A DNA stretch of 64,000 bases from Castanea sativa (taxonomy: Eukaryota; Streptophyta; Magnoliopsida; Fagales; Fagaceae), in assembly GCF_040712315.1 (NCBI RefSeq), contig NC_134013.1, positions 7,909,001-7,973,000 of the forward strand, read 5' to 3'. Both the position numbers and the translations under genes were made by a program. Of this stretch, positions 12,100-23,987 are shown one piece after another (positions within the stretch are counted from its first letter, which is position 1; the number at the start of each line of letters is the position of its first letter). Under the pieces are notes generated by a model. The model had not been told where the DNA came from. It saw only the letters and a program-made list of their open reading frames with translations, and did not search any database.

Positions 12100-13435
12100 T
12101 TGTCCTTTAGCAACTCGTCACAAAAAGGGGGAGTACATATTGATGGAGATAGGGGAAGATTTTGATGTTTTGATGTTTTTGAGCTTTGGAGCTTCTTTAG
12201 ATTGTATCTAGGTGATTCTTGATGTTTTTTTTTTTTTTGGCTCATGATATATATGTTAAGGGGGGATACTTTGTTTTATATGTTTATTTCTATTATTGTT
12301 TCATGTTTCACATGTGTTACATTGGCTATTGATTTATATTATGAGGTTATTCATGATATATGTCTTTTATTTTTTCTATTTTGTGAAATCAAGAATTTGT
12401 TTTGTTTTTATTTGTATTTTCTACACATACGTTTATGTGTTTGTTGAGAGTTTCAGGAATACACAGGTTTATTCAGTTGTGTTGCTGTCTACACTGGCAA
12501 CTGATGGATAATAGTTAGGTTAAATTGTTTATTGGGCTGTTTTGTAACTTTGAGCATTTCAATTTTTGGTATGTGTTTTGTCACGGATTGCCAAAGGGGG
12601 AGATTATTATGATCTAAATGTATTAGAACCTCAATGTGTAATGTTGCAAACCATGATCAAAACTTAGAGTCTAGATATAGGCTGCTCAAAGTGTGCTTAT
12701 GTCTAAAGTTATAATCGAGTAATTGCAGGAAATTACTATTCAATTTCTGCAAGGCTTAATCGATTGAAAATTAGACTCGATCAATCGAAACTCGTGCAAA
12801 TTATTTTTCTGCAGAATTTTCCAACTCAGCCTAAGCCCGTTTGACATGTAGGGTTTTATGTTTTATATCTCGTATAAAAAGAAAAACCCTAGCCACATTT
12901 TAGAGATTGTTGATATGTTGTATTTGTGAATCTCTTATGAGATCTAGAGGTGTTTACCTTCATACATACTTAGGATTATCAAGATCAAAATTGATGTCGA
13001 GAACTTTGTGATCTCTACAATTGTTATTTCAAGAGCTTAAAGAAAAACACAAGTGGGTGTACTTGTGGTTGCTGTGGATCTGAGAAATAAGTAGTACATG
13101 AACTCAAAGTTGTCATGTGGTCGTGGTAGTAAATTTTTTACTCGAGGTAGCATTAGGATGTTAGTTGCCTAAATCATTTTGTAAAAGTTCAATTCTTTTA
13201 TAGTGGATCTGTTTTACCTTGAAAATAGTTAGGTTAAATCCTCCCCAGGTTTTTTTTATCGATTTGGTTTTCTTGGGTTATCATATCGTGTGTTATTTAG
13301 TTTTCCGCATTGTTTTACATGATATGATTTGAATGTGTTAACGTAGATCTGAATAATTTATCTAAGTAATCATTTGGCTAAATAACTATGTTAAGCAACT
13401 GGTGTTTTAAGGGGTCTAAAAGTGTACAGAAATGA
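12100..13435 (+). mobile_element. Noncoding remainder of the retroelement fragment
   Basis: This sequence follows the decayed ORF without a break. It contains short motifs such as AAAGGGGGAG (twice, near 12123 and 12592) typical of the spacer of such elements. No polymerase coding sequence remains. It ends where the second copy of the Miro-bearing direct repeat begins. Confidence 0.5.
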
Positions 13436-13437
13436 TG

Positions 13438-13664
13438 ATGTTTTTCCTCTTCTTCTTTTTTTAATAAATTTCAGAATTTAAAGAAAATTTTAAAAAATTG
13501 ATATTAAAAAAAAGAAAACAACTTAAAGTTAGAATCTTAAAGTTAGGATCACGTGGTGATGCTAACTTTCCGGCAAACATTCTGCCAGTTATTCCTCCAA
13601 CGAGGCTGCCTGAGGATTTCTATCCCAACCGTGTGCCCGTTACGATCATTGACACTTCGTCGTA
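13438..13664 (+). pseudogene. Fragment of a mitochondrial Rho GTPase (Miro) gene
   Basis: From 13552 the frame reads RGDANFPANILPVIPP followed by TRLPEDFYPNRVPVTIIDTS. This is the switch I to DxxG region of the first GTPase domain of plant Miro proteins (motif order PPTRLP...FYP.RVP.TIIDTSS). A canonical intron donor follows at 13661/13662 (TC then GTAGTG), and intron-like T-rich sequence precedes the exon. This indicates a DNA-level copy rather than a spliced retrocopy. The P-loop exon and all downstream exons are absent, so it cannot encode a working protein. Miro proteins control mitochondrial movement and shape; that role is not claimed for this fragment. Confidence 0.75.
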
Positions 13665-13665
13665 G

Positions 13666-13669
<4 letters not shown>

Positions 13670-13696
<27 letters not shown>

Positions 13697-13697
13697 A
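13670..13697. repeat. GT microsatellite
   Basis: About fourteen GT units lie directly after the Miro exon donor site, inside the presumed intron fragment. Confidence 0.9.
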
Positions 13698-13727
13698 TTG
13701 TTTAATTATTGTTCTGATTTTAAATTG

Positions 13728-14135
13728 CTATGTTTGGTTGCTGAGAAAAGTGTAGGGAAAGAGAGGAAGCTGGTGAGATGAATTGGCGTTGTTGTATGAT
13801 GATTTTGTTGTGTTATATTGTGTGTTAAATTAAAAAGATTCAGTATTTTCTTTGGCTTTTGAAAATCTGTGTTTGGTCATTGAGAAAGTGTAGAAGAGAA
13901 GGGAAGGGTGTGAGATTATGTAGGAAAAAATGGTGTTCAATGTTGCGTTGTATCATGCTAATGAGATTTGGTATATTCATGTGTTTTGGAAATCTCTCTT
14001 TGGTTAGTAAGAAAGTGTAGGAAAACAGGAGAGTAGGATTTCGTTAAGAACATGTAGGAAAAGAAAGGTGTAATTATATTATGATTTGGGAAAGCAATGT
14101 TTGGGTGTTGAGAAAATGTAGAAAAAAAAGAAAAA
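13728..14135 (+). repeat. Diverged tandem repeat of ~125 bp, intron-like
   Basis: A motif of the form TTTGGT..TGAGAAAGTGTAGG recurs at about 13732, 13870, 13996 and 14098, each time followed by an A/G-rich run. The unit looks like plant intron sequence that has been duplicated several times. It sits between the Miro exon and another short coding-like piece. Confidence 0.55.
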
Positions 14136-14156
14136 AAAAAAGATTCTAACTTTAAG

Positions 14157-14232
14157 CTTGATGATGCGAAGAAAATCAGTAAGCTGGATGCTTCGGGATT
14201 CGAAGGGCTAGAGACTGTTTTGAAGGCCTGAA
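14157..14232 (+). pseudogene. Short unidentified exon-like fragment
   Basis: One frame reads LDDAKKISKLDASGFEGLE then TVLKA and a stop, with a balanced amino-acid make-up unlike the surrounding AT-rich DNA. I do not recognise the protein. It may be a further captured exon beside the Miro fragment. Being this short, it could also be chance. Confidence 0.35.
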
Positions 14233-14249
14233 AAAAAAAGAACAAAAAT

Positions 14250-14960
14250 GATCAAAGTTGACCGGAGTGAACCGGCCAAGAATGCTCCGATGCCAAAGTT
14301 AGTTTTGCTCTCAAGTTACAGAGTTTCAACTTTTTAGGAATTATAAAAACATATATTTATCCAGTCTGAATGGGTGTTTATATAGCGTGCCTTGGAAACG
14401 ATTATGAGATTTGTAACTTCCCCTGTATTTGAGAAGGTCAGAGGGTCCAAAGATAACTTCTACAACTGTTATAGGAGTTATATATTTTTTATATATAACT
14501 GTCTTTGGAAGTTAAATATTTAATGAGTTGTAGCATGAACCTGGATCTTACTCATGCCTTGGAATAGTAACATGTGGTTCCATCACCAGCTCTTGTAGGC
14601 TAACCACACTTAAGAATTCCCTAAGTGTTAGGGGGTCGTCCAGGAGCCTTCCTGATGAACGTACCTCATTCCCATGGACAGTCATCCTTCCATGGACGAC
14701 CTTCTTATGTGGGATGTGACCTTCTGCTTTGGACGCCTCTCATGGACGAGTTGGAGTTGGTTAGATTTTTTAGTTCACCATTAGTTGCCCCTTGTCCAAG
14801 AGTCGTCAAGAGCACTGGAGGATCTATCGTCGTCCATTGGATGCGTATCTTCATATTGGTAATTAGATGCCGTTCCATACGTCACAATTTTAATGGCTGA
14901 ATTTTATTGTTCCAGATTGTGCCACGCGTCATGGTTTTATTGGCAACATATCACAACATT
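14250..14960. mobile_element. Possible LTR-derived or other repeat segment
   Basis: A stretch of higher GC content than its flanks contains repeated short motifs built on ATGGACGA and CCATGGAC (14670-14760), with no reading frame of known type. The base composition change and internal motif repetition suggest an inserted repeat. No terminal repeat or target duplication was established. Confidence 0.3.
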
Positions 14961-14961
14961 T

Positions 14962-14962
<1 letters not shown>

Positions 14963-14998
<36 letters not shown>

Positions 14999-14999
14999 C
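14963..14999. repeat. AT microsatellite
   Basis: Uninterrupted AT dinucleotides in noncoding DNA. The next 1.8 kb (to 16811) holds no recognised gene. Confidence 0.9.
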
Positions 15000-16811
15000 A
15001 TAATTAGATAATTACAACAAAATAAAGAAGGATTTAAAGCCAAAACTTGTCCATATGTTTTTCATGACACCCTAACAAATCATAAAAAAAATGTTTTTTT
15101 GATTGATTGAATTATAAAAAGAAATGTTATTTTTCATAATGTTACATGTGTACGGCGTATAAGCTACAAAACTCAAAGCTTTCGGTGACTAAAGAGAGTG
15201 GAAGAAGCACATAGAATGGTTCTGTGGCTAGGTAGGACTTAGGAGTCCTCTGTCCTCTGATATAGCTAAAGTAGACAAGACATCAGGCTCCACCATGTAA
15301 CTACTTTGTCGCCCTCACTGATTCCTCGATACAAAGTTGTAGCTAGCCCTCGTCCACTTTACAAAACAAATTGTCGCCATTGCTAAACTTACTCAAAAAC
15401 TATAACTTTTGACATGACTGCTTCCCTGACAATTTGTAAATGGTAGATAAAAAGTGATAGATTAACGTAACATACAAATCAATTATTATATGAAATATAA
15501 AATAACTATTATAAAAGTTATGATATTTTATGTTGTACTAAATTATTCAAAAATTATATGTTTATCATGGTAAGAGTTAGTCCAGTATCGCAATTGTTTT
15601 TACAATTTTGTCACAATTTTTTTTATTATAGTGAATTGTTAGTAGGGGAATTGTGGACATATATAGACTTACAATTTTTTTTTAACCTCTTATAACTTGT
15701 CATGTAGGTAAATTATGAAAATTATTGTGTCAATAGAGTCGATCCCATCACAACCTGAGAAGTACATCTGCGATAACTCCAAAACCATGTTGACCCATAC
15801 CCACTACGTGTTATGTATGGTATTTAGTTCAACCATGCACCATGTCATACGTTCAGTAGCTTATAGCACCAATTATTGGATATGATTTAGGTCTAAGGTT
15901 GACTGAACAGTATATAATAAAACTGAATAATGTAGGAAAATTGGGTTCTTCTTCTTGTATTTTCTCAATCTTCTAGTTGTTATTTACAAGATTTGCTGAG
16001 GATGACTATATCTATATGAGAGCAAAGAGGATATTCCAACTGAAACAAAATGAGTTGGGTTGAGATAATAATGGACAGGTTACCATATATTCTTCTTTCC
16101 CTCAACTTTAAGGGGTTTTTTAAAAATTAAAAATTGAAAAAAAAAAACTATAAGGGTTTTCCCCACTAAAAAGGTTTATTATCTTTGAACTTTGATGTCA
16201 ATGTCAATTTTATCATTAAACTTTCAATTTGAACAGTTACATGTTAATTTTATAATAAAAAATGAAGCCTTACATTAGCATATTCCGTCAAAACTAGAAA
16301 ATTTGATCACATGATGTGCACATAATTTCAACGACATCATTCATAATTTTGAAATGTTATTATTACCACATACTAACAAGATGTTTAATTTGTCACAAAC
16401 CTAATGTGTAGGAGTTAATCACTCAAATTCAAAGTCAACTCCAAATATGGTAAATGTAAAACTGTGAATTCAATTAATATTCCATTTTTTACTTTTTATC
16501 TATCAAAATGTAAAAATTTTGATTTGAACCGAGAAATTTTTAAAAGTTATTGATTTAATCATTCCATCAATTTGCTATTAAAGAATTGACATTCATAAAG
16601 CATGATACGGTAACTACTAAATGTGGCTTATTGGCTTGTCCACCATTAGGTATGCTTTGGAGTTCAACTGGGTTTCTTCTCAATTTCGAGTCTCAATAGT
16701 TGCAACACCTTGTAACTAGCGGTAGGCTTCCACTATGAGGAGGGATTAGTCAAAGTGCACGTAAACTAACCCGAACATCCCACAGGAAACCTAAAAAAAT
16801 AATAATAATAA

Positions 16812-17975
16812 GAGCATCAGCAGCGAGTGTGGTATATGCCAAATGTAAGGTGTATTTGGCATTTAGACTCAAATACTGCTCAGCAATGAAAATGGCAAAT
16901 TGGAAAAGCCAAATTTTTTTTGCCATATAGCTACAGTACCATCGTAAATGTAAGATGGTACTGTAGCTAAATGGGATAATTTTTTTTTTTTTTTAATACT
17001 CTCCTTCTGTTTATTTACCCTGGAATTTCTCTCTCCTCTCTCATTCTTTCTCTTTTTTTTTTCTCTCTCTTCCTTCACTCTTTCTCATTTGCTCTCTACT
17101 CTCTCCGATGACCCTCTCTCTCGCCAATGACCCTCTCGCCGATGACCCTCTCTCTCTGATAGTGATTCCGACGAGGCATCGGTGCTCCGATCCCTTTACC
17201 GATTCACTCAACTGACGAGGCATCGGTGCTCCGATGACCCTCTTCAAACCGACATTCTTGCATGTGTGGATGACCCTCTCTCTTCAAACCGACAAAATCA
17301 ACATATCGGTGAGTGATGGGTTTCTTGTTTTGATTTGGATCGGAGATCGGAGATCGGTGACTGATGTGGGCATGGATCAGGTGGTGCAGCGGCGGCATGG
17401 GTTTCTTGTTTTGATTTGGATCGGAGATCGGAGATCGGTGAGTGATTTGGGTTTTTACCGGTGGAGATCGGCGAGTTGTGTGGATTTCTGGCGGTGGTGG
17501 GTTTGTGACTGATGTGGGCGTGGGTTAGTGGTGCAACGGCGGCGTGGGATTTTTGGTTTGTGATTTCTGGATTTTGTGAATGATTTTTGGTTTGTGAATT
17601 TAACTAGTTTGTGAATGATTTTCTCTCTCTGGTTTGTGAATGATTTTTGTGTAACTGAGAGAAGTTGGATGGTGGACGGTGGTGGTGTGACTGAGAGAAG
17701 GTGGACGGTGTGGTGGTGTGACTGAGAGAAGGTGGACGGTGGTGTTGGTGTAACTGAAAGAAGTTTGACAGAGTAAAGAGATACAGAGACCAGAGAGAGA
17801 ATTGAGAGAATTGGGAAATATTTTTATATTATTATATTTATATTATTTTAATGTGTAGTATGGTAAAATAGAAGATTGAATGTTGAGGAATTGTAAAATT
17901 GTATTGTATAATTGATAAAGTAACTTTTTGAATGGTAAAATATGATAGAATTATAATAAATGAACGTGGATGCTC
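16812..17975 (+). mobile_element. PIF/Harbinger-type nonautonomous element, copy 1
   Basis: The 1164-bp element starts GAGCATCAGCAGC and ends CGTGGATGCTC, and is flanked on both sides by TAA (16809-16811 and 17976-17978). That is the TWA target duplication of PIF/Harbinger transposons. A short internal hairpin TAGCTACAGTACCATC ... GATGGTACTGTAGCTA lies at about 16927-16969. The middle is GC-richer, with repeated CCGATGACCCTCTC and GGATCGGAGATCGG motifs. No transposase is encoded. It is related in inverted orientation to the element at 27878-29213. Confidence 0.82.
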
Positions 17976-17978
17976 TAA

Positions 17979-20355
17979 TAATAATACGGTATTACTTAAC
18001 ACTTTACACTCGGGCACCTTACCTCTATAACACAAAATTTGGCTTTGCCCTTACCTGATGCAATCATATCCTATTTATAATATGTTACGATTTAAACAAT
18101 TTAATAAATCACCTTTTACATGTCTATCAGGCAGCAGTCCATCAAATAAAAAATATTTTGCATAGCCATTAAATAAACTTATCATTTATGTATACACACA
18201 CGAACTAGAATTAAATTTAAGGCGTCTGGTTCATGATGTTTGTTTTTTATCATCTGATAAAAATATCAATTGATTTTTTTTTTTTTAATGTAGGCATGAT
18301 TCAAATTTAAGTAATGCTACATACATAAACTTTTTTATAATATTTTTACAAAGTACAAATTATTGATGTAGTAAATTCTTACTAGTTTTCATTTAAACCC
18401 ACAACTGATATCACAATTAATATAGACTCACTTTTCACATAAAAATTAGTCTCACTGATTAAATTTTTAATGGAAGCCACTATTCATATATGGAGAGAAA
18501 GTACTCATTTATTATACTTCTAATTTATTCTTTACTTTTCCCTTTTTTTTTTTTTTCTTCTTAATAAGCTTATAGCTTAACCCAAGCTTTTCTACTTCTA
18601 TTAATATTCTGTTTGTTTCGATGAAAAATATTGTATTAAAATAGTTTTTCATATTTTATAGTTTTTGGTAGCATAAAAAAAATGAGTAAAAAGAAAATTA
18701 TTTTTGGTCAATAGAAAAAGTATGGCTTATTTTTAGAGACTGTTTTCCATTAAATTATTTTGGAAAATGGCTCTATCAAGTTAAATAAGGGAAGTTAGAA
18801 AATTATTTTTAACTTATTTAAGGTTTTATCAAATATAAGAGAACGTGATAGTTTTATAGAAAATATTTTTTTAAAAAATAACTCATTTAAAAAAAAACAT
18901 AATTTCCAAAACAAACATATTATAATTGAAAGAGTTGTAAAAGTTGACATAATGTTATTTATATTTTTTTATAGGACACTGTTCTATAATTTTTTTTGAA
19001 CATATATGGTTTTTTTCCTAACTTTGAACGCATGTGAATTTTGTTAAAAGTTTTTTTTTTGTCTTGTACAGTGTCTTTTGAATTTTACTTATTTTCAATA
19101 GTTTGTTTGTATAATGTTTATAAAAAATAATTTATTTTAATTTTAAAAAAATGCAGATACGAAAAAAAAAAAAAACAAAAAGCAAAAAGCAAAAAGCAAA
19201 TAATATTTAAGCAAAATTCAAACGCACACTCCAATTGAACATGTATCGATTGAGGCACTAATAAAAATAGTTAGTAATAAATAGCAAGTAAAGGTGAAGC
19301 GGCTGTGTATGGCCTATTAGATTATTGTGGGTCCTTAAAATATTCGCAGATCTTTTCATCTCATCAGTATATATTTTGGCGGGAGAGATATGATCCTTGT
19401 AGGGACCACCCATTGGAGAAAAAATCGTGAATTTTGCATGTGGACCCTCGTATGTTGAAGACTTGAAGGCATTGCTCGTCTCTTTCTTATTTTAATTTTC
19501 CTTATTTCTTTTTGGTGAGAGGAGGGGGTTTAGTTTTGTTTTTAGTTATTATAATAATTAGCTTATTATAATTTTTTAAGGGTTTAATTTATGACACCTG
19601 TTTTTTATGATAATTCTTTATTATCTCATCATCTTCCTTTATATATATGTATGTGTGTGTTTATCAAATAAATAAAATAGACACAAACTAATTTTTAGTG
19701 TAATATCTTTGTATACTTACAAATACATTTAAGAAAAACTATGGACCTATGGTTATTTATGAAATGTTTTTACATAGGTTAATGTTACTTTATTTCTTTT
19801 TAAATATTATAGTATCTGTCACATACAAATTTGATGACCCAAATTCAATAGCAACTTTGAGATAAGGCTCGAATATTCGAATTCTTGTACACTACCATTC
19901 GAATGGATGACAGTGCATAGCAGTTACGTGATACCCTATTGAACAAATTATACTAATAACTAATTTATGACTGGTATAAAACATTTCACAATTTTACAAT
20001 AATGGTAATAATATTATGTTTACAATATTTTTATAATAATTTTATTACAAAATTCTAAATAATAAATTATTATTGGTTTTAAATTCACTTATTTACTAAT
20101 TTATAACCACTTAATATCTATAATTTATCATGAAATTACTGTGAAAAATATTATCAATATAGTATCATTTATTATTCATTATTCATTCAATAATAACAAA
20201 AACTTAGAAGTCAAGATTGGCGGATTATATGGATGTAGCAGTAATGTAGTTCCCGCCACAAACAATAGTGCAGATGAGGTGGAAAATCTAGAAGATGGAT
20301 ATGGGAGAGAAAAATGAGTGAAAATATGTGGGTAAAGTGGACATTTAAATAGGGG
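17979..20355. other. Intergenic AT-rich stretch
   Basis: No gene is recognised. A MITE-like inverted-repeat segment with ends resembling TTTGTTTCGATG and CAAAACAAACAT lies at about 18608-18925. A polyA/AAAAAGC run is near 19158-19200. Confidence 0.5.
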
Positions 20356-21308
20356 CATCAAGCTTTTAGGCATGTTACATGCCTCCCTTGTAGGGAGCCT
20401 GATTTTCAACGCTAAGGTGTTAGACAAAATACAATTTATACTCTAGGGAAGTAGAGACTTCCGGGCTTATTATTAGGTCAACAATCACTTCAACTTCTCC
20501 CCAAGTCCTTGTACCTTTTCCTCTGTGAGTGCTGTTAGTTGGAAAAAAATACATTATTTTTAGGGGAAACACATGGGATGGTATTAACCCGTTTTTATAT
20601 TACATTATCCAAACCATAATTCTTATACTGTCTTACAAACTAGAGTACAAACTTAAAGGGTTTATATTTTTCACATTTTTAAATTATTAATTTAATCATT
20701 TAATTAATATTCCTACAGCTTTATTTGTTTATTTCTTTGTGTTGCATCCTCTTCTCTCTATTTATGTATGCATAAAAAAGTCCACATGGGTAAATTTATA
20801 TTTATCGACTTATTTGATTACAAATTTTGTTTTGGTAAAAACAAGTTATGTTTACCGAAATAAACCAACAAATGAAAAAGTAAAAAAATGAACTATTATA
20901 AACACACACTAAGGCACTTGCATCAATGCTTGTATAAGAAAAAGTACTATATTTTAGTCAATCAAACTCGAAATTCACTCACGTTAGATTATATAAATTT
21001 ACAACACACTATTAATTTAGTAGTTTTTTTTTTTTTTTTTTACGTATCTTGAGGATGAATGAAGAAAATAGTCAAATATATAATGAGTGTTGTGTGAATA
21101 AAGATAAATAATTTTAAAAAATCGAGAAAAATTGATATTTTAATAAAATATAGTGTAAAATAGATAATCTGACGTGATGTGATGTGTTTTTATTTTTTTA
21201 TTTTTATAAGATGTGAGGTGTTTTGAAAAGTGAATATGTAAAATAGAAAAAATAAATTCTTATGCTAAAGTAGATAAGAAATTTTGTACAAACATTTAAA
21301 TAGAATAA
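20355..21308. repeat. Segmental duplication, copy 1, left part
   Basis: From CATGTTACATGCCTCC onward the sequence matches 34995-35369 and 36373-36960 almost continuously, including GCTAAGGTGTTAGAC, GTCAACAATCACTTCAAC and GTGTTGCATCCTCTTCTCTC. The copy is interrupted at 21308 by the MULE and resumes at 23988. It lacks the 1-kb element that sits in copy 2, so the empty site is visible near 20710-20720. Confidence 0.85.
20913..21295. mobile_element. Small Harbinger-type MITE (older than the duplication)
   Basis: It begins GGCACTTGCATCAATGC directly after TAA and matches the complete 404-bp element at 36582-36985. Its right end is degraded next to the MULE insertion site. Because both duplication copies carry it, it was inserted before the duplication. 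Confidence 0.6.
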
Positions 21309-21969
21309 GGTGAAAACATCACTGTGGTCCCTATATTTTGGTGTAACAGTTAATTTGGTCCATACATTTTGGTAGTAGTCAATTGGGTCTCCGTTATTTT
21401 CAACTTGCAACCAATTTGGCCCATACCATTAACTCACTAACAAAAGATGCATACATAGCAAATGATTTGCATTATTGGCACACAGGTTACTAAAATAATA
21501 ATAATAAATCAAATAATTAAATTTCAAAAAAGACAATAAGCATTTTAATAAAAAAGAAAATTCCACGTCAAACAAAAAAATTTTTGTTAAAATTAATTGA
21601 AAGAAAACAAATAAAGAAAATAATTTTTTTTATGAATCCACAATTTCTTTCATTTTCTTTTCTACTCTTCTTGTACTTAATTTCTTACCTCCCAAACACA
21701 AAGCAATCTGAAAATCCCAACATAATGAAACCCTTTACCAAATTAAACACACAAATAGAACCCAACAAACACCAATCATGAACAAATTCTGAAAAGATCT
21801 CAACCTACCCAAACCATATCAATCCTTTCACCTCTCTAACTATTCTACTTCGTTGGTACGTATAGCATATTATTATCCTTACCTATGGTGGCTAGCAAGT
21901 GAATGAGAACAAAAGAAACACAAAAATAAGCAATGGATAAGTGTAGGTTTGATTAAGGAAATCCTGAAC

Positions 21970-22482
21970 TCTGTGGACAAATTTGGGATAATTTTTTGAT
22001 GATTTTATGCGCTACTAGTTTTTATGCCAAAATTTACAACGCAGTTTTTAGAAGAATAAGGACTCAAATTGAAAATAACGGACTCACAACAACCATTACT
22101 ACTTCTTAGCAAAAGACACTACCACCTAAACAACCTATAATGTTAACATTGAAATAACAATTGGAATTGAACTCAAACTCTAAACTAATTGAAGATGATC
22201 TGCTGATATCCCACAAGACCCACATCTGTGGACAAATTTGGGATAATTTTTTGATGATTTTATGCGCTACTAGTTTTTATGCCAAAATTTACAACGCAGT
22301 TTTTAGAAGAATAAGGACTCAAATTGAAAATAACGGACTCACAACAACCATTACTACTTCTTAGCAAAAGACACTACCACCTAAACAACCTATAATGTTA
22401 ACATTGAAATAACAATTGGAATTGAACTCAAACTCTAAACTAATTGAAGATGATCTGCTGATATCCCACAAGACCCACATCT
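21970..22482 (+). repeat. Near-perfect 255-bp tandem duplication inside the MULE
   Basis: The unit starting TCTGTGGACAAATTTGGGAT at 21970 repeats at 22225 and ends at about 22482. By eye I see no difference between the two copies. Such identity means a very recent duplication or an assembly artefact. It includes no recognised coding sequence. Confidence 0.9.
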
Positions 22483-22769
22483 AAGTCTAATCCTTTGTCA
22501 TTTCGACACCCACCCACGTTTTTTAATTGATATGAGCAAGCCTGCCACCATCAAGCCCAACACCACTGCTGTGACCCATCAAGATTGAGAGCCTCCAGCA
22601 AGCCCAAGCTCCACCATGACCATGCCGATCTAAGAGAAGGAGAGACAAAAAGAGAAAGAGAGCGAGTTTGTGAGAGAGAGGTCATAGTGTGTTTCCTGGG
22701 AAATATATGAAAAGAGAAAGAATAGAAAAGAAAATTTGAGTGCCAATAATTGTGTGATTAGTGTTTGGT

Positions 22770-23590
22770 TTCAGATTGATGTTGTAAGGGCAAGTTTTGC
22801 TTGGATAGCCCAAAGGTTGAAAAGGACTAAGGTCCAAAGAGCCAAAACAATGAATTTGTAGAGAGTGGATTAGAAACTGAACTTCAAGGTGTTAGATAGT
22901 AATCACAGTAGGCTGATATTTGAAAAAAAGAACAAACAATTTAATACAAAGAAAATCCTCATCGATAAAGTCTGAAGATGGTAGTTCTTATATATTTCTT
23001 TCAAACTTAAGCACTATTATAGTTCTTGAGTATACAATGATTTTCCTCTCTAGATTCTTCGATCCCCCTCTGTAATGGAGTTTTCCTTCTTAATATTCCC
23101 CTGTTTTACTTCATCTCAACCCTCCACATGTAGAACAATTTGCTGGTGTTGATCCATCTCTCACTAGCACATTCCTAAAGTCTCTGTGGGTAGCTGTAAG
23201 ACTGCATGACCCTTCTCATGTATCACCTCCACATTAATGCGGCTAGAGAGTTAGCTGCAGAGTATTCAATGCGGTGGTAGCAACTTTCTTTCAGATATTT
23301 CCCAGCTTTCCTTTGTCTTATTCCCTTCTAATGCTTATCCTTACCAGTATAATCGTCTAGTGTGTTGTTCTTGATGAAAGGTCAGACCTTTGACCTCTAC
23401 TCGGCTAGGCTGAGGAGGTATTTCTCCTCGGACACCCCCAACCCTTTACGACCAGACTTTTTCCGTAACTTACTAATTTGTGTGTCCTTGCTAATGCCCA
23501 CCTGTCCTTGGATGACTTAATATCATCGGACACGGCCCATGGCCTAATATCCCTTTTTGGGTCCTTTATCCCTATAGCTGTGTTTGTTGA
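22770..23590. mobile_element. LTR-like segment nested in the MULE
   Basis: Composition changes here: the stretch is less AT-rich and has LTR-like blocks such as CTCCTCGGACACCCCCAACC (near 23425) and CATCGGACACGGCCCATGG. It interrupts a sequence whose broken halves both contain GTGTTTGGT (22762 and 23599), suggesting an insertion. No TG...CA ends were fixed, so the class is tentative. Confidence 0.35.
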
Positions 23591-23987
23591 GTATTGTGTT
23601 TGGTAATTGAGAAAATACAAGAATACGAAAGTAAATAAAAGAAATTGAAGATTTTTTTTAAATTCACTTTTTTTGTTTGTTTTCTTTCAATTAATTTTAA
23701 AAAAATTTTTTAGTTGACGTGGATTTTTATTAGTTTTTATTAAAATGCTCATTTGGATTTATTAATGTTTAATTGTTTAATTTTATATTATTATTTTAGT
23801 TGTGTATGTCAACAATGCAAACCGTTTCCTAGTTATGTATTTTCCGTTAAGCAATTAACGGTAGAGACCAAATTGATTACAAATTGAAAATAATAAGGAC
23901 CAAATTGACCGTTACCAAAATATAGGGACCAAATTAACTGTAACACCAAAATGTTGGGACCAAAATGATGATTTCACCATAGAATAA

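Larger units (their letters stand above)
21309..23978. mobile_element. MULE-type nonautonomous element with exact 9-bp target duplication
   Basis: A 2670-bp insertion bounded by ATAGAATAA at 21300-21308 and again at 23979-23987. The ends are long inverted repeats: GGTGAAAACATCACTGTGGT on the left and the complement of GGGACCAAAATGATGATTTCACC-like sequence on the right. The similarity continues through GTTAATTTGGTCC and AACTTGCAACCAATTTGG for about 150-250 bp. Long terminal inverted repeats with a 9-bp target duplication are the hallmark of Mutator-like elements. No MULE transposase was seen, so it is nonautonomous. Its interior has a 255-bp tandem duplication and an LTR-like segment. The host duplication copy at 36.9 kb lacks it. 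Confidence 0.88.

Noticed and set aside
17041..17512. Several frames of 68-92 codons around 17.0-17.5 kb
   Set aside because: Inside the first Harbinger-type element, with repeated GGATCGGAGATCGG words. No transposase or known domain.
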